Of a stretch of 60,000 bases of DNA, positions 11,167 to 22,093 are shown piece by piece; the stretch's first letter is position 1, and every line of letters starts with the position of its first letter. The DNA is from Zygnema cylindricum. Its lineage: Eukaryota; Streptophyta; Zygnematophyceae; Zygnematales; Zygnemataceae. The translations under genes were made by a program, and so were the position numbers. The notes beneath the pieces are model-generated. The model saw nothing but the letters and a program-made list of their open reading frames with translations. It ran no database searches and was not told the DNA's origin. Where the stretch lies: contig JBBHKE010000745.1 in NCBI GenBank assembly GCA_037447655.1, positions 40,001-100,000 of the forward strand, read 5' to 3'.

Positions 11167-11652
11167 TAGCGTTGCCGTGCGACCGCTCGCTGTGTAGACC
11201 GCTGTACCGATGGCGTAACTTTACGTTGCCGTGCGTCGTTGTTCAGACCACCATAAGGATGGCGTAATTTTACGTTGCCGTGCGTCGCTGTGTAAACCCC
11301 CGTACGGATGGCGTAATTTAACGTTGTCGTGCGTCGTTGTGCATACCGCCGTACGGATGACGTAATTTTACGTTGTTGTGTGTCGCTGTGCAAACCGCCG
11401 TACGGATGGCGAAATTTTACGTTGCCGTGCGTCGCTGTGCAGACCGTCGTACGAATGGCGTAATTTTATGTTGTCGTGCGTCGTTGTGCAGACCGCCGTA
11501 CGGATGGCGTAATGTATCATTGCCAACCGTCGCTATAAAGACCGCGTACGGTTGGCACAATGTAACGTTGCCAACTGTCGCAGACCGCCGTACCCTTGGC
11601 ACAATGTAGCGTTGCCGTCCAATCGCAGTACGGACCACCATACTGCAGGCAC
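11167..11652. repeat. GC-rich 49-bp tandem array, about nine units
   Basis: Units carry the core TACGTTGCCGTGCGTCG, then GACCGCCGTACGGATGGCGTAA. Unit starts are at 11,222, 11,271, 11,320, 11,369, 11,418 and 11,467 (exact 49-bp spacing), then 11,515, 11,563 and 11,607 with drift; a longer first unit starts at 11,167. The GC content is far above the surroundings. The last unit runs straight into a family A transposon end at 11,653. Open frames through the array arise from the repeat and are not genes. Confidence 0.9.
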
Positions 11653-12869
11653 AATGTACACCGTGAATCGTTATTAGAGTATATAACTCCCATGTTAAAA
11701 TTTGAAAATATAAATATTAAATTATAACAATGGACCTTGGAACATAAATGTTAACTCACAAGGCTAATACAATCAGGATCCATATGTAAACTCCTAAGTC
11801 TAAACCCCACAACCAAAACTTCGAAAAACAAATAAAGGTAAATATTTTAAACATTTTATATTGAAACACGAAACTACATGAAAGACCTAGGCATAATCAA
11901 TAAACTGATGGTTAAAATTGCATCCTTTCAAACGAATCACCAACACCAAAACTCACACATAACATTTTAGTTTGCAAAAACAAACATTAAGCTGTCAAAT
12001 TGTTTAGATACGCATGAATTCATCTCTTCGTACGCACACATATACACACACACACACACCTTTGCACACACCCTAACATACATCCACATAAAACAAACAC
12101 CTACATAAAAAGATAATAGTATACAATTTGTCAAAAATATAAGAGCAATTTTAAAACCTTACATAGCAAATATATACAAATTAAAACCTACATCAAAATG
12201 TCTTTGTGATTACAAATTTCGTTTTTTACATTAAAATATTATAATACTGAACATTCTACTTTTTTTCTCAATTTCGAAAAATTAAACAGAAAGAGGAATT
12301 AAAATGCACCAGTTCCCATATACATTCTATCTACACACACTTTTGCATTAAAAATACTAATGTTGGGTATCGAGGACCTATTGCCGATATTCGATATATA
12401 TCGAATTTTAGGTACCCGTTAATCGATATATCGAGACCATGTACGGAGAAGCTAAATATCCATTTTTTTTTCAAAAAGCCCCCCCCCCCCCCCCCCCCCC
12501 GGGGGGGGCCGCGGGGGGGGGGGGGGGGGGGGGGGGGGAATTTGAAAATTTTGAAGAAATCGTCTATTTATTAGGAATTATGGTTTGTTTTAAATAGTGT
12601 GATAATTTATTTGTTAAAAAAAAAGCGGGGGGGGGCTGCAGTACAACGCTAATCATGCGGTGTCTTGTACAACAGTACACAGCCAGTAACAGCGCAGTAA
12701 TCCAGCCCGTCCGGCTTTGTTTATTCCTCAAATAGAATATCCACACTGGTAAAAAAAGCCTAATTCTAATTAGAGTAATCGATTTCTTCCAGTACATCCC
12801 AATTAGGTACCACCACGCTAAATAATATATACGCTAATCCCCTACGCCATAGCGATTGGCGGTGTAGTA
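11653..12869. mobile_element. Possible 1.2 kb family A element with later insertions
   Basis: Left terminus GTACACCGTGAATCGTTATT at 11,656 is a near-perfect family A end. A weaker inverted end, AGCGATTGGCGGTGTAGTA, finishes at 12,869. Between them lie AT-rich DNA, a CA microsatellite near 12,045, a hAT-like start TGTTGGGTATCG near 12,363 and the homopolymer block at 12,479-12,538. It may be two unrelated ends rather than one element. Confidence 0.35.
12479..12538. repeat. Poly-C followed by poly-G block
   Basis: Twenty-two C are followed directly by eight G, CCGC, then a run of about 28 G. Each strand can fold on itself. Such a sequence is very hard to read or assemble, so part may be artefact. 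Confidence 0.85.
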
Positions 12870-13321
12870 TTTTATCAAAAAGTTCAGTGTGAATAACGCT
12901 CATAAGAAAACGTGTAACATGCAACGTCCTAGACACAGCAGGGTAATTTCTGCTTCCTACCCAGAAGTTTCTTGGAAGTAAACTTCCAGTTTCCTTCTTT
13001 AAATACCTTTTTCATTCATTCCGGTATCAGAGACATTTTCCCTCGCGCTCGAGTAAATTCGAAACCGTGGTGATGTCACCTTTCCCATTCTCTGCTCTCC
13101 ACGTCTCAAACCACGAAGAATCTTGTTGTCCGCTGACGTCAGACGCATCTTCTATAACTCTCCATGGCAAATATTTTCTCCTTTCGACGTAGCTTCCCTC
13201 CCATACATACACTCCTTCCAGGCCTGCAGAAATGCGTCCAACCACTCTGCCAGCCTCTCGTAAACCCTAATATCGACGCGTGTCTTTCAAATCCGAAAAA
13301 AACTTCCAAAGTTCATCCAGC
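12870..13321. other. Upstream region and probable 5' UTR of the reductase gene
   Basis: GC-richer than the repeats to the left and free of recognised transposon ends. An ATG at 13,164 opens a 61-codon frame (MANIFSFRRSF..) that overlaps the chosen start codon in another frame. I see no intron that joins it in phase, so it is either outside the mRNA or an upstream ORF. No clear TATA box. Confidence 0.45.
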
Positions 13322-16300
13322 ATGGTGGTCACGGCCCTCCAGGAGTTGAGCACCGACGGAGCTTTCGTACGGAAGGAGTCAACTTTTCGAAACTTTATTA
13401 CAGCCGACGGCTCCAGCGGTTTTCCGGCTGTATCCGACGAATACGGAATTGCCACGGTGGTGAATTGGTACTTTCAGTGTGAAAAAGAAAAAGTGAAGAG
13501 CAGGGAGTGCTTACGCTTTGCTTACTGTTAAACCTTAATGGCGGTGGTAACCTCAGCTTTTGTTTGTTTTTATATTAAAAATGGTAAAAACTAAATAGCT
13601 TTTGTTTTTACAGCAATTTTTTTTGGAAAGGAATGGATTAACAGGTGTATAGGACGAGAGAGGCAGCAGAGGGGGAGTGGTGTAATGGAGGGAGAGAGAG
13701 AATTCTGTTTGGGAAGTGGAAATGAGAGATTGCAAACAGAGAGGGAGAGTGAGAATCAGGCGATCATGGGGAGAAAGAGAGAGAGGGAAAGAGAGAGAGA
13801 GAAAGGGAGGGAGGGTGTTATTGAGAGAGGGTTGGAGGGGCGATGAAGACAGGTTACCTAGAAACTGCCACGTGGAGCTGAGTGTCACGTGGCATGGTGT
13901 GCAGGTACCATCTGTACATAAGCTACGCATGCCCATGGGCGAGCCGCTGCTATGCCTTCCTCAAGCTCAAGGGGCTGGAGGACGCGATAGGGCTTACGGT
14001 GAGTTTTAGAGCATTTTCTGACTGGATTCTGTTGGAATTGATGCGCTGCTCAAGGTTTTGTGCGGTCTTTTGGTGCTTTCGTAGATAACAGTTTTTTTTT
14101 TTTCGCTTTCGCACCTTTTTTTTCACTTTTTTTTTATTTTTGTTTTTAAGCATCGGAATTTATGACGTCTTTGTAAACTTTTGGAAATGTTGAGACGATG
14201 GCTTTTCAAGTTAAGACACTGTTTTACAAAGGTAGCGTTCGTTATCTTCTTGTCTTCTTTCTTTGTGCATTCACCTCCTCTGTTTTATCTTCCCGTTCTC
14301 GTCTCTTCAGGTGGTAAAGCCAAAGTGGGAAAGGACCAAGGAGGGAGACGAGCATATGGGATGGCCAATCGCTACCTCTCCGGACGAGGAAGCTGGGGCC
14401 ACAGTGGACCCCGTCAATGGAGCAAAAACCGTTAGAGAACTCTATGAGATGGCCGATCCTTCCGCGACTAAATTCTCTGTCCCTGTAAGTGGAAGAGGGA
14501 GGGGGAGGGGGAGGGGGACAGTGAAAAATAGAAGAGGAAGTGAAAGGGAAAGACGAAGAGGAGGAAGAAGGGAAAAAAAAAATGCCGAAGAGAAGAGGGC
14601 AGAGGAGATCAAGAGCTCACGAGAGAGGGAGAGAGAGGGGATGAGGAAGTGCAAGGTTCAGGGAGAGGGAAAGTTAAACGAATCTTTTGATTGGAATAAG
14701 CCACTTCGCGATTCATTCGCTTGTATTTTTCTTTTTAAGCGTTGTCTTAGAAACCAAAATATTGTTTTGTTCTTTCCTCAAGGTTCTGTGGGACAAAGAG
14801 AAAAGGACCATCGTGAACAACGAAAGCAAAGAGATAACACGAATGTTTAACGACGAGTTCAACAAAGTTGCAAAGAACCCCAGTTTGGACCTCTATCCTA
14901 AGGAGCTTCGAGACAGTATTGAAGAAGTCAATTCTTGGGTTTATGATTGCATCAATAATGGAGTATACAAGTGTGGGTTTGCCACCAAACAACAGCCTTA
15001 TGAAGAGGTGCATTTCTTATCCTTTTTTTATTTTACAATGTTATGTCCAAGTAACTGAATTTTTTCACGGTATTCAAAATTTTAGTAGGCTTTCATTAAA
15101 CAAAGGTCATGGACAAGTTCAAAAAATGTTTGACTTGTTAATAGAAGTCAAATAGTTCCATACCATAAGATTTGATCAGGTTTGATAGTAAGTTCCTTGG
15201 ATTACAGTGGATACAATACTTCACAAATGAAATTTTCCAGTTTTCTTGGGGAAAGAAATAGTTATCTGGTACAATGTATGGGTGGTTACTTCACATTTGA
15301 GAACCAACAAGATAAAATTTTGTGAGTTATCGCTGTTAGTGTGTGGCAATCTGCTGACAAACCATTTTAATTATGGTGACTTATGTAGGAAAAGTGTGTC
15401 ACACGCATTTTATCTAAGCTTACTCATTTATGAAAAAACTTCCGAGTCGTTACAAAGTGATAGGAATTCAGCCTGTCAGCTTTTTACTTTGATGTTTTAA
15501 TAGGCTCTGCTCTTTGTTTTTGCAAGGGAAAACTTAATCGAAAGGAATGGTAATAAAGGAAGACAACGACATTTTTTTCAGTTGTTTCAGTCACTTTGCT
15601 AGTCCTCATTATATCATGTTCTGGATTATCAAATGAAGTTCTGACTACTTCAACTGAATACTGTAGAAAAAACCATAGAATCAATCTTGGAATCATTCTG
15701 TTACAAAACTATGGTGATAGATAGTGCATATTCTTCTCCAGTAAAACTGTCCGCTATTATACTTCTTTCAAGTGAGTTTCTCTCCTGTACAATCTTAATA
15801 TTCTTTCCTTTGATATCCCTTCTTGCAGGCATTCCATGCCCTCTTTAATGCTCTAGATAAGTGTGAAGAGATTCTTTCAAAGCAGAGGTACATTGCCGGC
15901 AATGCTTTGACTGAAGCCGACATTCGTCTTTTTGTTACTCTGATTCGCTTCGACGAGGTGAGGTGGATGGTAATTTGGATTATTTACAAGATTTCTTATT
16001 GCCAGGCTTCACAGAATGGGTCTCCTTAGACTGATTATGTTTAAACCAGCTGTTTGTGCGTATAGGCTTTTTTGTGCACAAGTCATAGGATGTTGATGAT
16101 TATACGAGTCATCATTGTTTTGATGTTCATAGCTTTACTGCGTGGTTCAAATGTGGGAAAACAGTTGGAAACGCTATACATAGTAGCCCCATTTTATATG
16201 CATATAGTGTAGGGTTACCGCATGTCGCGTTCCCAGTTGTTTTTTCACACTTGAACCATGCCTTACCGGCATAATCAGCTGCATGTAATTGGCTTCCGTG

Positions 16301-16643
16301 GTTGAGGCATCTACTAGCAGTTGGTCTTTCGCTGGGATTTGTTTGCTATGTCCGATTCGAAGGAATATGGGTCAGCTTAATATCGGCCAATGATGTTTGT
16401 CTTGGGCAGGTCTACGTGGTACATTTTAAGTGCAACAAAAGGATGATTCGGGAATATCCAAACATTTTTAACTACACGAAGGACATCTACCAGATTCCAG
16501 GAATTGCTGAGACTGTCAACATGACACATATTAAGAAGCACTATTACAGCAGTCACCCCTCCATCAATCCTTACGGAATCATTCCGTTGGGCTGGACTAT
16601 CGACTATTCAGCTCCGCATGATCGTGACAGATTCTCCAAATAG
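13322..16643 (+). CDS. Glutathionyl-hydroquinone reductase (xenobiotic/omega-class GST family), six exons
   Basis: Reduces glutathionyl-hydroquinones with GSH, releasing hydroquinone and GSSG; known as YqjG in E. coli and ECM4/GTO2 in yeast. Exons: 13322-13476 (3' edge tentative), 13905-13998, 14311-14484, 14783-15007, 15829-15957, 16410-16643. The last five have canonical GT-AG borders and agreeing phases. With the tentative first exon the protein is 336 aa, a usual family length. Exon 1 carries [15 protein letters not shown]. Exon 2 has [10 protein letters not shown], with catalytic Cys at about residue 61. Exon 3 has [14 protein letters not shown] and [13 protein letters not shown]. Exons 4-6 make the GST C-terminal domain ([64 protein letters not shown]). 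No transit peptide is evident from the chosen start, the first ATG in frame. The exon 1 donor (CA|GTGTGA) adds about 12 residues compared with relatives, so that junction needs transcript evidence. Introns 1 and 3 hold GA-rich microsatellites. Confidence 0.93.
13660..13850. repeat. GA-rich microsatellite in intron 1 of the reductase gene
   Basis: GAGAGAAAGAGAGAG-type purine run on the sense strand. A second G-rich purine run (GAGGGGGAGGGGGAGGGGGA) lies in intron 3 near 14,495-14,518. Confidence 0.8.
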
Positions 16644-17895
16644 TCTCTAAATTGGAGCAAGACAAAGTACATATAGCCTCCGTGTTTGTACTATAAAAGA
16701 ACTAGGTTTTGAAATTTTGCAAAGTTGCTGGTGTTTACCTAGATAAACACTTAGGCTTGGGGTAGACTACGTAAGAAAATATGGTGTACAAAGTTTGTCT
16801 CAGGTTGGCAGATGACAGTTTACTTTCTTTTCTACCTTTTCCAAATGGCAGTTTTTCACTGCAATTTTGTTGTTGTCAGTCAGGCTTGATGTGCACAAAG
16901 AAAATTTCAGAATCCTTCCTTTTGGCAAAGGCTCTTTTTGTCCATGTTTCAGAGTGCTGACTTCATGAGAATTTGGGTCACGTTGCTAGTACTGTCTATG
17001 TAATCCCGAGCATGATTGCCTTATCCTCGAATTTCTCATTATGGTAAACAAAGCCTTGATGTTCGACCATAATCGGAATGTCTTTGTCAGATACTGTTTT
17101 CCACATTTATCATTTAGCATTGGAGCATCATTTATCACCAGTTTAAAGAGAAAGTCATACTTTATGACATCAGTCCGCTAGTATTGTCAGCTCGTTCTGC
17201 TTTTGACAAACCTGTGTAAAAAACCGTGTCCAAATGGCTGGCACACCTTTGTCGTAGATTTATTTTTACACACATGTTAACACCGAAATACTTCTCCGAC
17301 ATAACTGGTAATTGATATAATGGCCGAAGTATCGGGAGGCCCACACACACTTTTACAAACATATAACTTGTACAGTCAAAAGCCTATTACAATATTATTA
17401 TTAGTGCCTATATTATCTGTCAAAAGCTTAGATATTCACAGCTATTGAGGAACACACTGGATTACTTACATTGATGTTGGGAGCATTTGAACGGTGGAGT
17501 ATAGTTGTGATAGGAGAGATCTAAGGGATGGCAAGTACCATTACCATCTCACCCAAAGACATATAGACATGATGATGACAACAACTAGACTCTGAAAACT
17601 AACGGCGTGCTGTTTAATATCACCCACCGACATTCACATTCCTTTTCGAGCAGAATTGATTCAATCTTATTAAAGTAATAGCTTTTGCTTATGGGAAGAA
17701 GATGATTCACATACATTGATTACCAACAAGAACAACTGTCCGCGCCACCCTCAAGCAAAATTCTAGGAGCTAGTTCAAGCCAGACCATCTTCACCGCATT
17801 TTGGTGGATCGCCTTTGGTAAAATGCCTAAAATTTAGAATTGGTTTGTTTGTCAACTTTTAACCTTTTTGCTTTAAAAAAACTGTAAACTTAACA
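16644..17895. other. 3' region of the reductase gene and intergenic DNA
   Basis: Mostly non-coding. The segment 17,727-17,816 could be a short exon (LSAPPSSKILG.., ending before GTAAAATG), but I could not join it in phase to a convincing partner. No repeat family recognised. Confidence 0.4.
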
Positions 17896-18146
17896 GGACC
17901 AACATCAACCAGCAGCGTGAATGGCTCAAGACATCCTCGGAGGAAACAATAGCGACTTCCTCGAGTCTAACTTCGGCCGTGATACAAGTAGATGCCGAAA
18001 GTCGTGCCGCCCAGATATTTAATGATTCAGAAAGGTCTCATCTGGATCAAAGGAAAGTTACTCTTCATTTTGACGAGGAAGTCCTGCATCACAAAAGAGC
18101 ACCCTGTCAGAAGTGTCCCAAGAAAACGAACAAGAAAGGTCTTGTT
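17896..18146 (+). pseudogene. Unrecognised open segment, possible exon or decayed gene
   Basis: After an acceptor-like ACTTAACAG (17,887-17,895), one frame gives about 83 codons (TNINQQREWLKTSSEE.., ..CQKCPKKTNKKGLV) to a TAA. The same frame then stays open for about 36 more codons (..VDKRHYRWSNAPFAV..). Two adjoining open stretches in one frame hint at a coding sequence broken by a nonsense change, but there is no recognised domain, and an open run of this length can occur by chance. Confidence 0.2.
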
Positions 18147-18269
18147 TAACATAGGAAGCACAGCAAAGAGACTTATAACCTCTCCTTCGTAGATAAGCGA
18201 CATTACAGGTGGTCCAATGCTCCCTTTGCAGTTCCTACAATCCAAGCTCCGAACATATAGCAGACTCAT

Positions 18270-19125
18270 TGGCCACAGGTTTACAGAATCTAGAAGATTA
18301 TAATGTATGCCTTGATATATGACGATAAAGATGCACCAAATCCTAGACTACTTAAATACAAACAGTGGAATCTAAAGAGTGAGCTTTTGGAGTTGCAGCA
18401 AACCAAATTCTCAAATCCTAGCTTCATTATAATCTGATGTTTTGTCGCATCTAATGCTTCAAATCTTCTCCCTTATAAAAATGATAGTCCGCGATGACAA
18501 AATTTGTATTCACACGTATTCATTGATCCGAAGTCCTGACAACGATTGTTGACAACAGTTACAAAATGTAAGTCAACCACCCATAATCCAATAATCCGGG
18601 ATAATCGGAGGTAAGGATTTGTTTTGAAAAAACAACTTGTCAAATGACGGAGAAGTATGTGGCAGTGATTTTTCTGTGACAAGCTCATGCTTCCAAGCAT
18701 TTCCACAATTGCTACCATTTTGCAGGTCCCTATTTCCCGGTACTTTTTGACTTTCCAATTTCAATAATACTAGGGTAATGCGTTTTCTGTGCATGCTCAG
18801 TCTATATCATTTTATTCACAAAATACAATAAAACGGTTCATTAGTTTAATAACCAGTTATCGGTTGGACCCTCATAAAAGCCCTTACCAGTTATTGAAAA
18901 AGCGTACTGATGTTATCGGACAAATACGAGCACGACTTATCGCGATATCTATACTTATCAATATTGGTAATTATTAAATTTGCCAATTAATACCAACATC
19001 GTGATGATCGGTGACAGCTGCTAATACAATACCAACGTATGGACAATAGCATAACGTCTAGGTACCAGAATGACAGAGAGGTAAAAAAAAAAAACAGTCT
19101 CCTCACCATAAACGGCCTGGTTCCA
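18270..19125. other. Intergenic, no gene seen
   Basis: AT-rich. Around 18,905-18,975 there are several TATCG-type words (GTTATCGGACAA, CTTATCGCGATATC) like the subterminal sequence of the hAT-like element at 56,443, but no clear end. Confidence 0.4.
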
Positions 19126-19129
19126 ATCT

Positions 19130-19530
19130 GGTTAAGTTCGTGTTCCTGCTCTCAATCATGACCAACTTGACCAGCCTGCTTTGAGCAGGCCTGTAAAATT
19201 GGTTGCCTGCTCCTAATCTGTTAAACTGGTGTGCCTTCTTTCATGCTGGTAAAATTGGTATTAATGCCTTGAATTATAAGCAGGCTGGTAAATTAGTGTG
19301 CCTGCTTTCCATCTGTTCAAAATGTTCGAAATGCTTTCCATCATGGCATCATGACTAGCCTGCTTTGAGCAATCTAGGTGAGATTGGTGAGCCTGTTTCC
19401 AAATCCCTAAAATAGGTGTGTAAGCTTGGGATTATTACCAGCCTGCTTTGAGCAAGCTGGTAAAATTAGCGTGCCTCAACCAAATCCCTAAAATTGGAGT
19501 ATCTGCTTTCAATTGTAACCAGCCTTACAT
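19130..19530. repeat. Degenerate tandem repeat with GCCTGCTTTGAGCAGGC core
   Basis: Six or more diverged units of about 55-75 bp carry CCAGCCTGCTTTGAGCAGGC or CTGGTAAAATTGGTGTGCCTGC. The core CTGCTTTGAGCAG is itself nearly palindromic. It lies downstream of the minus-strand membrane-protein gene. Confidence 0.7.
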
Positions 19531-19927
19531 TTTTCAGTAAAATGGAACTATAGATTAGATAGCCATTTCATCATTGTTTACACATGAATATATCGAATGT
19601 CGACCATCTTAAAAAACTCGATAATTGAATTCCAGAATAATCATCTTCCTGATAAGCGTCACCTTCAAAAATACCACCGCCAGGAAACTATGTCCACATT
19701 ACTTTTGACATTACACCTAGAGCATCTCTGGCAAAAACTTCTGGACAAAAACGACATGAGTGAAGTTGACACTTCAAAAGAGAAAGAGAAGTAACATCTG
19801 TAATATGAGCATTCCGCGATGCTCACCCAGCATCCTTTTCAGGAGTCCTCTTTTCAGTCTACTACAATAAGGGAGGTTTAAAGCCCAGAAACAGAAATGA
19901 CGAGCCTAGAAAAGTCAGGAAACAAAC

Positions 19928-20884
19928 CTCCATATCGCCGCCTATTTTGCGCAGCTGTCTCCTCCAGCATCTTGTCCAATGACACTTTAGCTTGTTCCTC
20001 CCACGTGACAAGAGCATTTCCAGCCCAAGCCCCAAGGCCTATGCCCACTAGATGTTCCCAGGGGTCTGGCACAGAAAAACAAAGAAATGAATAACTTTGA
20101 CAAAAACACAACAATAGATAAGAATTTCCAAATGACTAGAAGTAGGACAAACATTAATCAATAATTTCATACCTAAGAAACAAAGCCGTCAGCTATATTC
20201 GTTTGTGTCTGGTTCTGAATCTGAACAACAGAAACAAAGGTACGCTAATTGGTTTCAGAAGAATAAAATCCCACTTGTTCACAGTAGAACCAGAGAATAA
20301 CAAGTGACTTAGCTCGCAAATGTTGACGAACTCTATGAAGTTAAGAGGAACACCACATTCACTCAAAAAAACAAGCACATTTCACAACCAACAAGACAGT
20401 CAGACAGTCCCAAAAAACTCCTAACAAATGGTGATACACGCAAAGACTATATCACGTTCGAAAATCTAAATGAAGGAAGCTACAACAATGCCAGAAAATC
20501 ATCAGCTCTGTCAAAAGCATTCCTTCAAAAAGGAATCATGAACCAAGGAAGCAAAATGCAGTAACCAATGAAAATTCTCCTCGCAAACGGGAGATCAATA
20601 CGAAACCCGTAACACAAAATAATTTTAGCAATATTAATTTGACTACTGATATTTGCCAGTTTTATTTTCAATTACTGGGACAAATGATGATTCATAAGTC
20701 AGAGATTCAGTTCAATCAGTTCAACAAAGGACATACATTCCTGACAGTAATGAGAATAAATGAAAGACAAAAATAAGTAGCGAAGAAGCTTACGGCGCAT
20801 CAAGGGCAGTTTTCGAACAGCATTGCTGTAAAGTTGGCAACTTAAACCGAAGGCTGCTCCAATTAGGGTCGCTGTAGAAACCAT
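19928..20884 (-). CDS. Small single-pass membrane protein, candidate complex I accessory subunit
   Basis: Two coding exons on the minus strand, 20884-20794 and 20065-19928, join in phase (CGCC|GTAAGC donor, CTGTGCCAG|AC acceptor). They give MVSTATLIGAAFGLSCQLYS.. then KLPLMRHPWEHLVGIGLG.., AGNALVTWEEQAKVSLDKML and EETAAQNRRRYG. Seventy-six residues are secure. The start has a hydrophobic stretch (residues 4-20), HPWEHLVG marks the middle, and the tail looks helical and charged. The pattern recalls small plant proteins annotated as ESSS-type subunits of mitochondrial NADH:ubiquinone oxidoreductase. That assignment is from memory of the family pattern and is tentative. A donor (GAG|GTTTGT) ends exon 2 in phase 1. 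Several acceptors downstream (plus positions about 19,700-19,860) would each add only a few residues, so the C-terminus is unresolved. A possible acceptor TTCTTGGCAG just 5' of the start suggests a separate 5' UTR exon. Confidence 0.7.
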
Positions 20885-21463
20885 AACTGTTTCCGAGGAA
20901 AAATGGAAAATTTCAGAGTACAATGCTGCCAAGAAAGGAGAGGAGAAAATTAATAGATAAATAAAAAGGCTTCAAGATGTGGGGGACAGACAGAAAACCT
21001 AAAAAAGTTTCAAGGAAATCGGATGTGAAGTTGTGAACTTTTGAATTGTTGCCATGAATGTGTATCTTGAATGTTCACCTTGAAGCATTGATCGATTAGT
21101 TCGAAGTAAAAAGTAACTGCACAATAGACCAAAACGGCAAAACCGTAGGAAAAGTACGTAAATTTCGAAAAGTACGTAAAGTTCGAAAAGTACACAGGCT
21201 TTAATAACGTCATATGACGGACGTACATAATTTTCTGAACTGAATTGTTGCAACTACAGTAGCGTCATTACTGTTAACAGGCGGAGAGTTACGTGAGGGA
21301 GCCGTCGGATTCTTCAGACCTTTACCGTTGCTTTCGCTTGGGAAACACTTTTCACAACTTTTTTAATTTTTACCTTGGCGAAAGAGATTACGTCAGCGTG
21401 TACAAAAATGTACAATATTGTATAAATCTGGTACAAATCCACGGGAAACGGTATTGAATACAT
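20885..21463. other. Upstream of the small membrane-protein gene; intergenic
   Basis: No gene seen. A minor direct repeat of AAAGTACGTAAATTTCG / AAAGTACGTAAAGTTCG lies near 21,150-21,190. There is no clear core promoter. Confidence 0.35.
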
Positions 21464-22093
21464 TTGCGTGGTTCACACTTGGAAAAATGGGAAAACGATG
21501 TCATCGATTTTGGGATCCGTACGCCAAATTTCATAAAATGACAAAAAACGCGGCGGTGACGGTTGGGGCGGTTGGTTTCGACCGTTTTGGAGCGTAGCGG
21601 CGGACAAAAGATGCAGTTCTATGCGTCAAAACTCGACAGTTGCGTAAATCAAACGGCAACTGCCGTCCGCCATCGGACATCATGTTCGGAATGCACTTTC
21701 CCGTTTTTTAAGAATTTCGAAAACGAAGCGCACGGACGTGAACCGTACAAAAATTCATTCCGTCGCAAACTTATGAACAAAAAGGGGACCAATCACATAA
21801 GAGAACACGTAATGTCAAAAAAAAAAAACACCGATGGAAAAAAAAGGGCATGTCCAAAGTTCCTTCGCGGTTATTTTCGGTCTGTACAAACGCTTGCGTG
21901 GCAGTATATTTTGGTTTGGAAGGATTCGTACATATCATGTCCGCAAAGCGTTTACTTTCCGTACGGACAAGTGGCTCGTATCACGACTCGCTAGTTGACG
22001 TAGGCTAGCGTCACGTGCCAGTTCATGGCTGACAAAAAAAGTACCGTTTTAATACCATACCGTTTTCCCCTTTTTCAAGTGTGAACCACGCAA
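21464..22093. mobile_element. Family C MITE, complete 630-bp copy
   Basis: Left end TTGCGTGGTTCACACTTGGA and right end CAAGTGTGAACCACGCAA are inverted repeats. GGGAAAACG near the left end and CGTTTTCCCC near the right end extend them. A second copy lies at 54706-56222, split by later insertions, and a truncated one at about 44,408-44,650. A 143-codon open frame inside (21,563-21,994) is not kept in the second copy and is not called. I could not see a target-site duplication. Confidence 0.8.

Noticed and set aside
11037-11641. Arg/Thr-rich proteins in both strands of the tandem array
   Set aside because: Three 49-bp units equal 147 bp, a multiple of three, so frames stay open by repetition.
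11167-11652. CRISPR array
   Set aside because: Units are contiguous with no unique spacers, in a eukaryotic context, and no cas genes are present.
13164-13349. Arg-rich leader (MANIFSFRRSF..) as a transit peptide for the reductase
   Set aside because: It is in another frame, and no intron of believable length joins it in phase to the conserved exon 1 sequence.
21563-21994. 143-residue protein
   Set aside because: Lies wholly inside a family C MITE; the frame is not preserved in the second copy.
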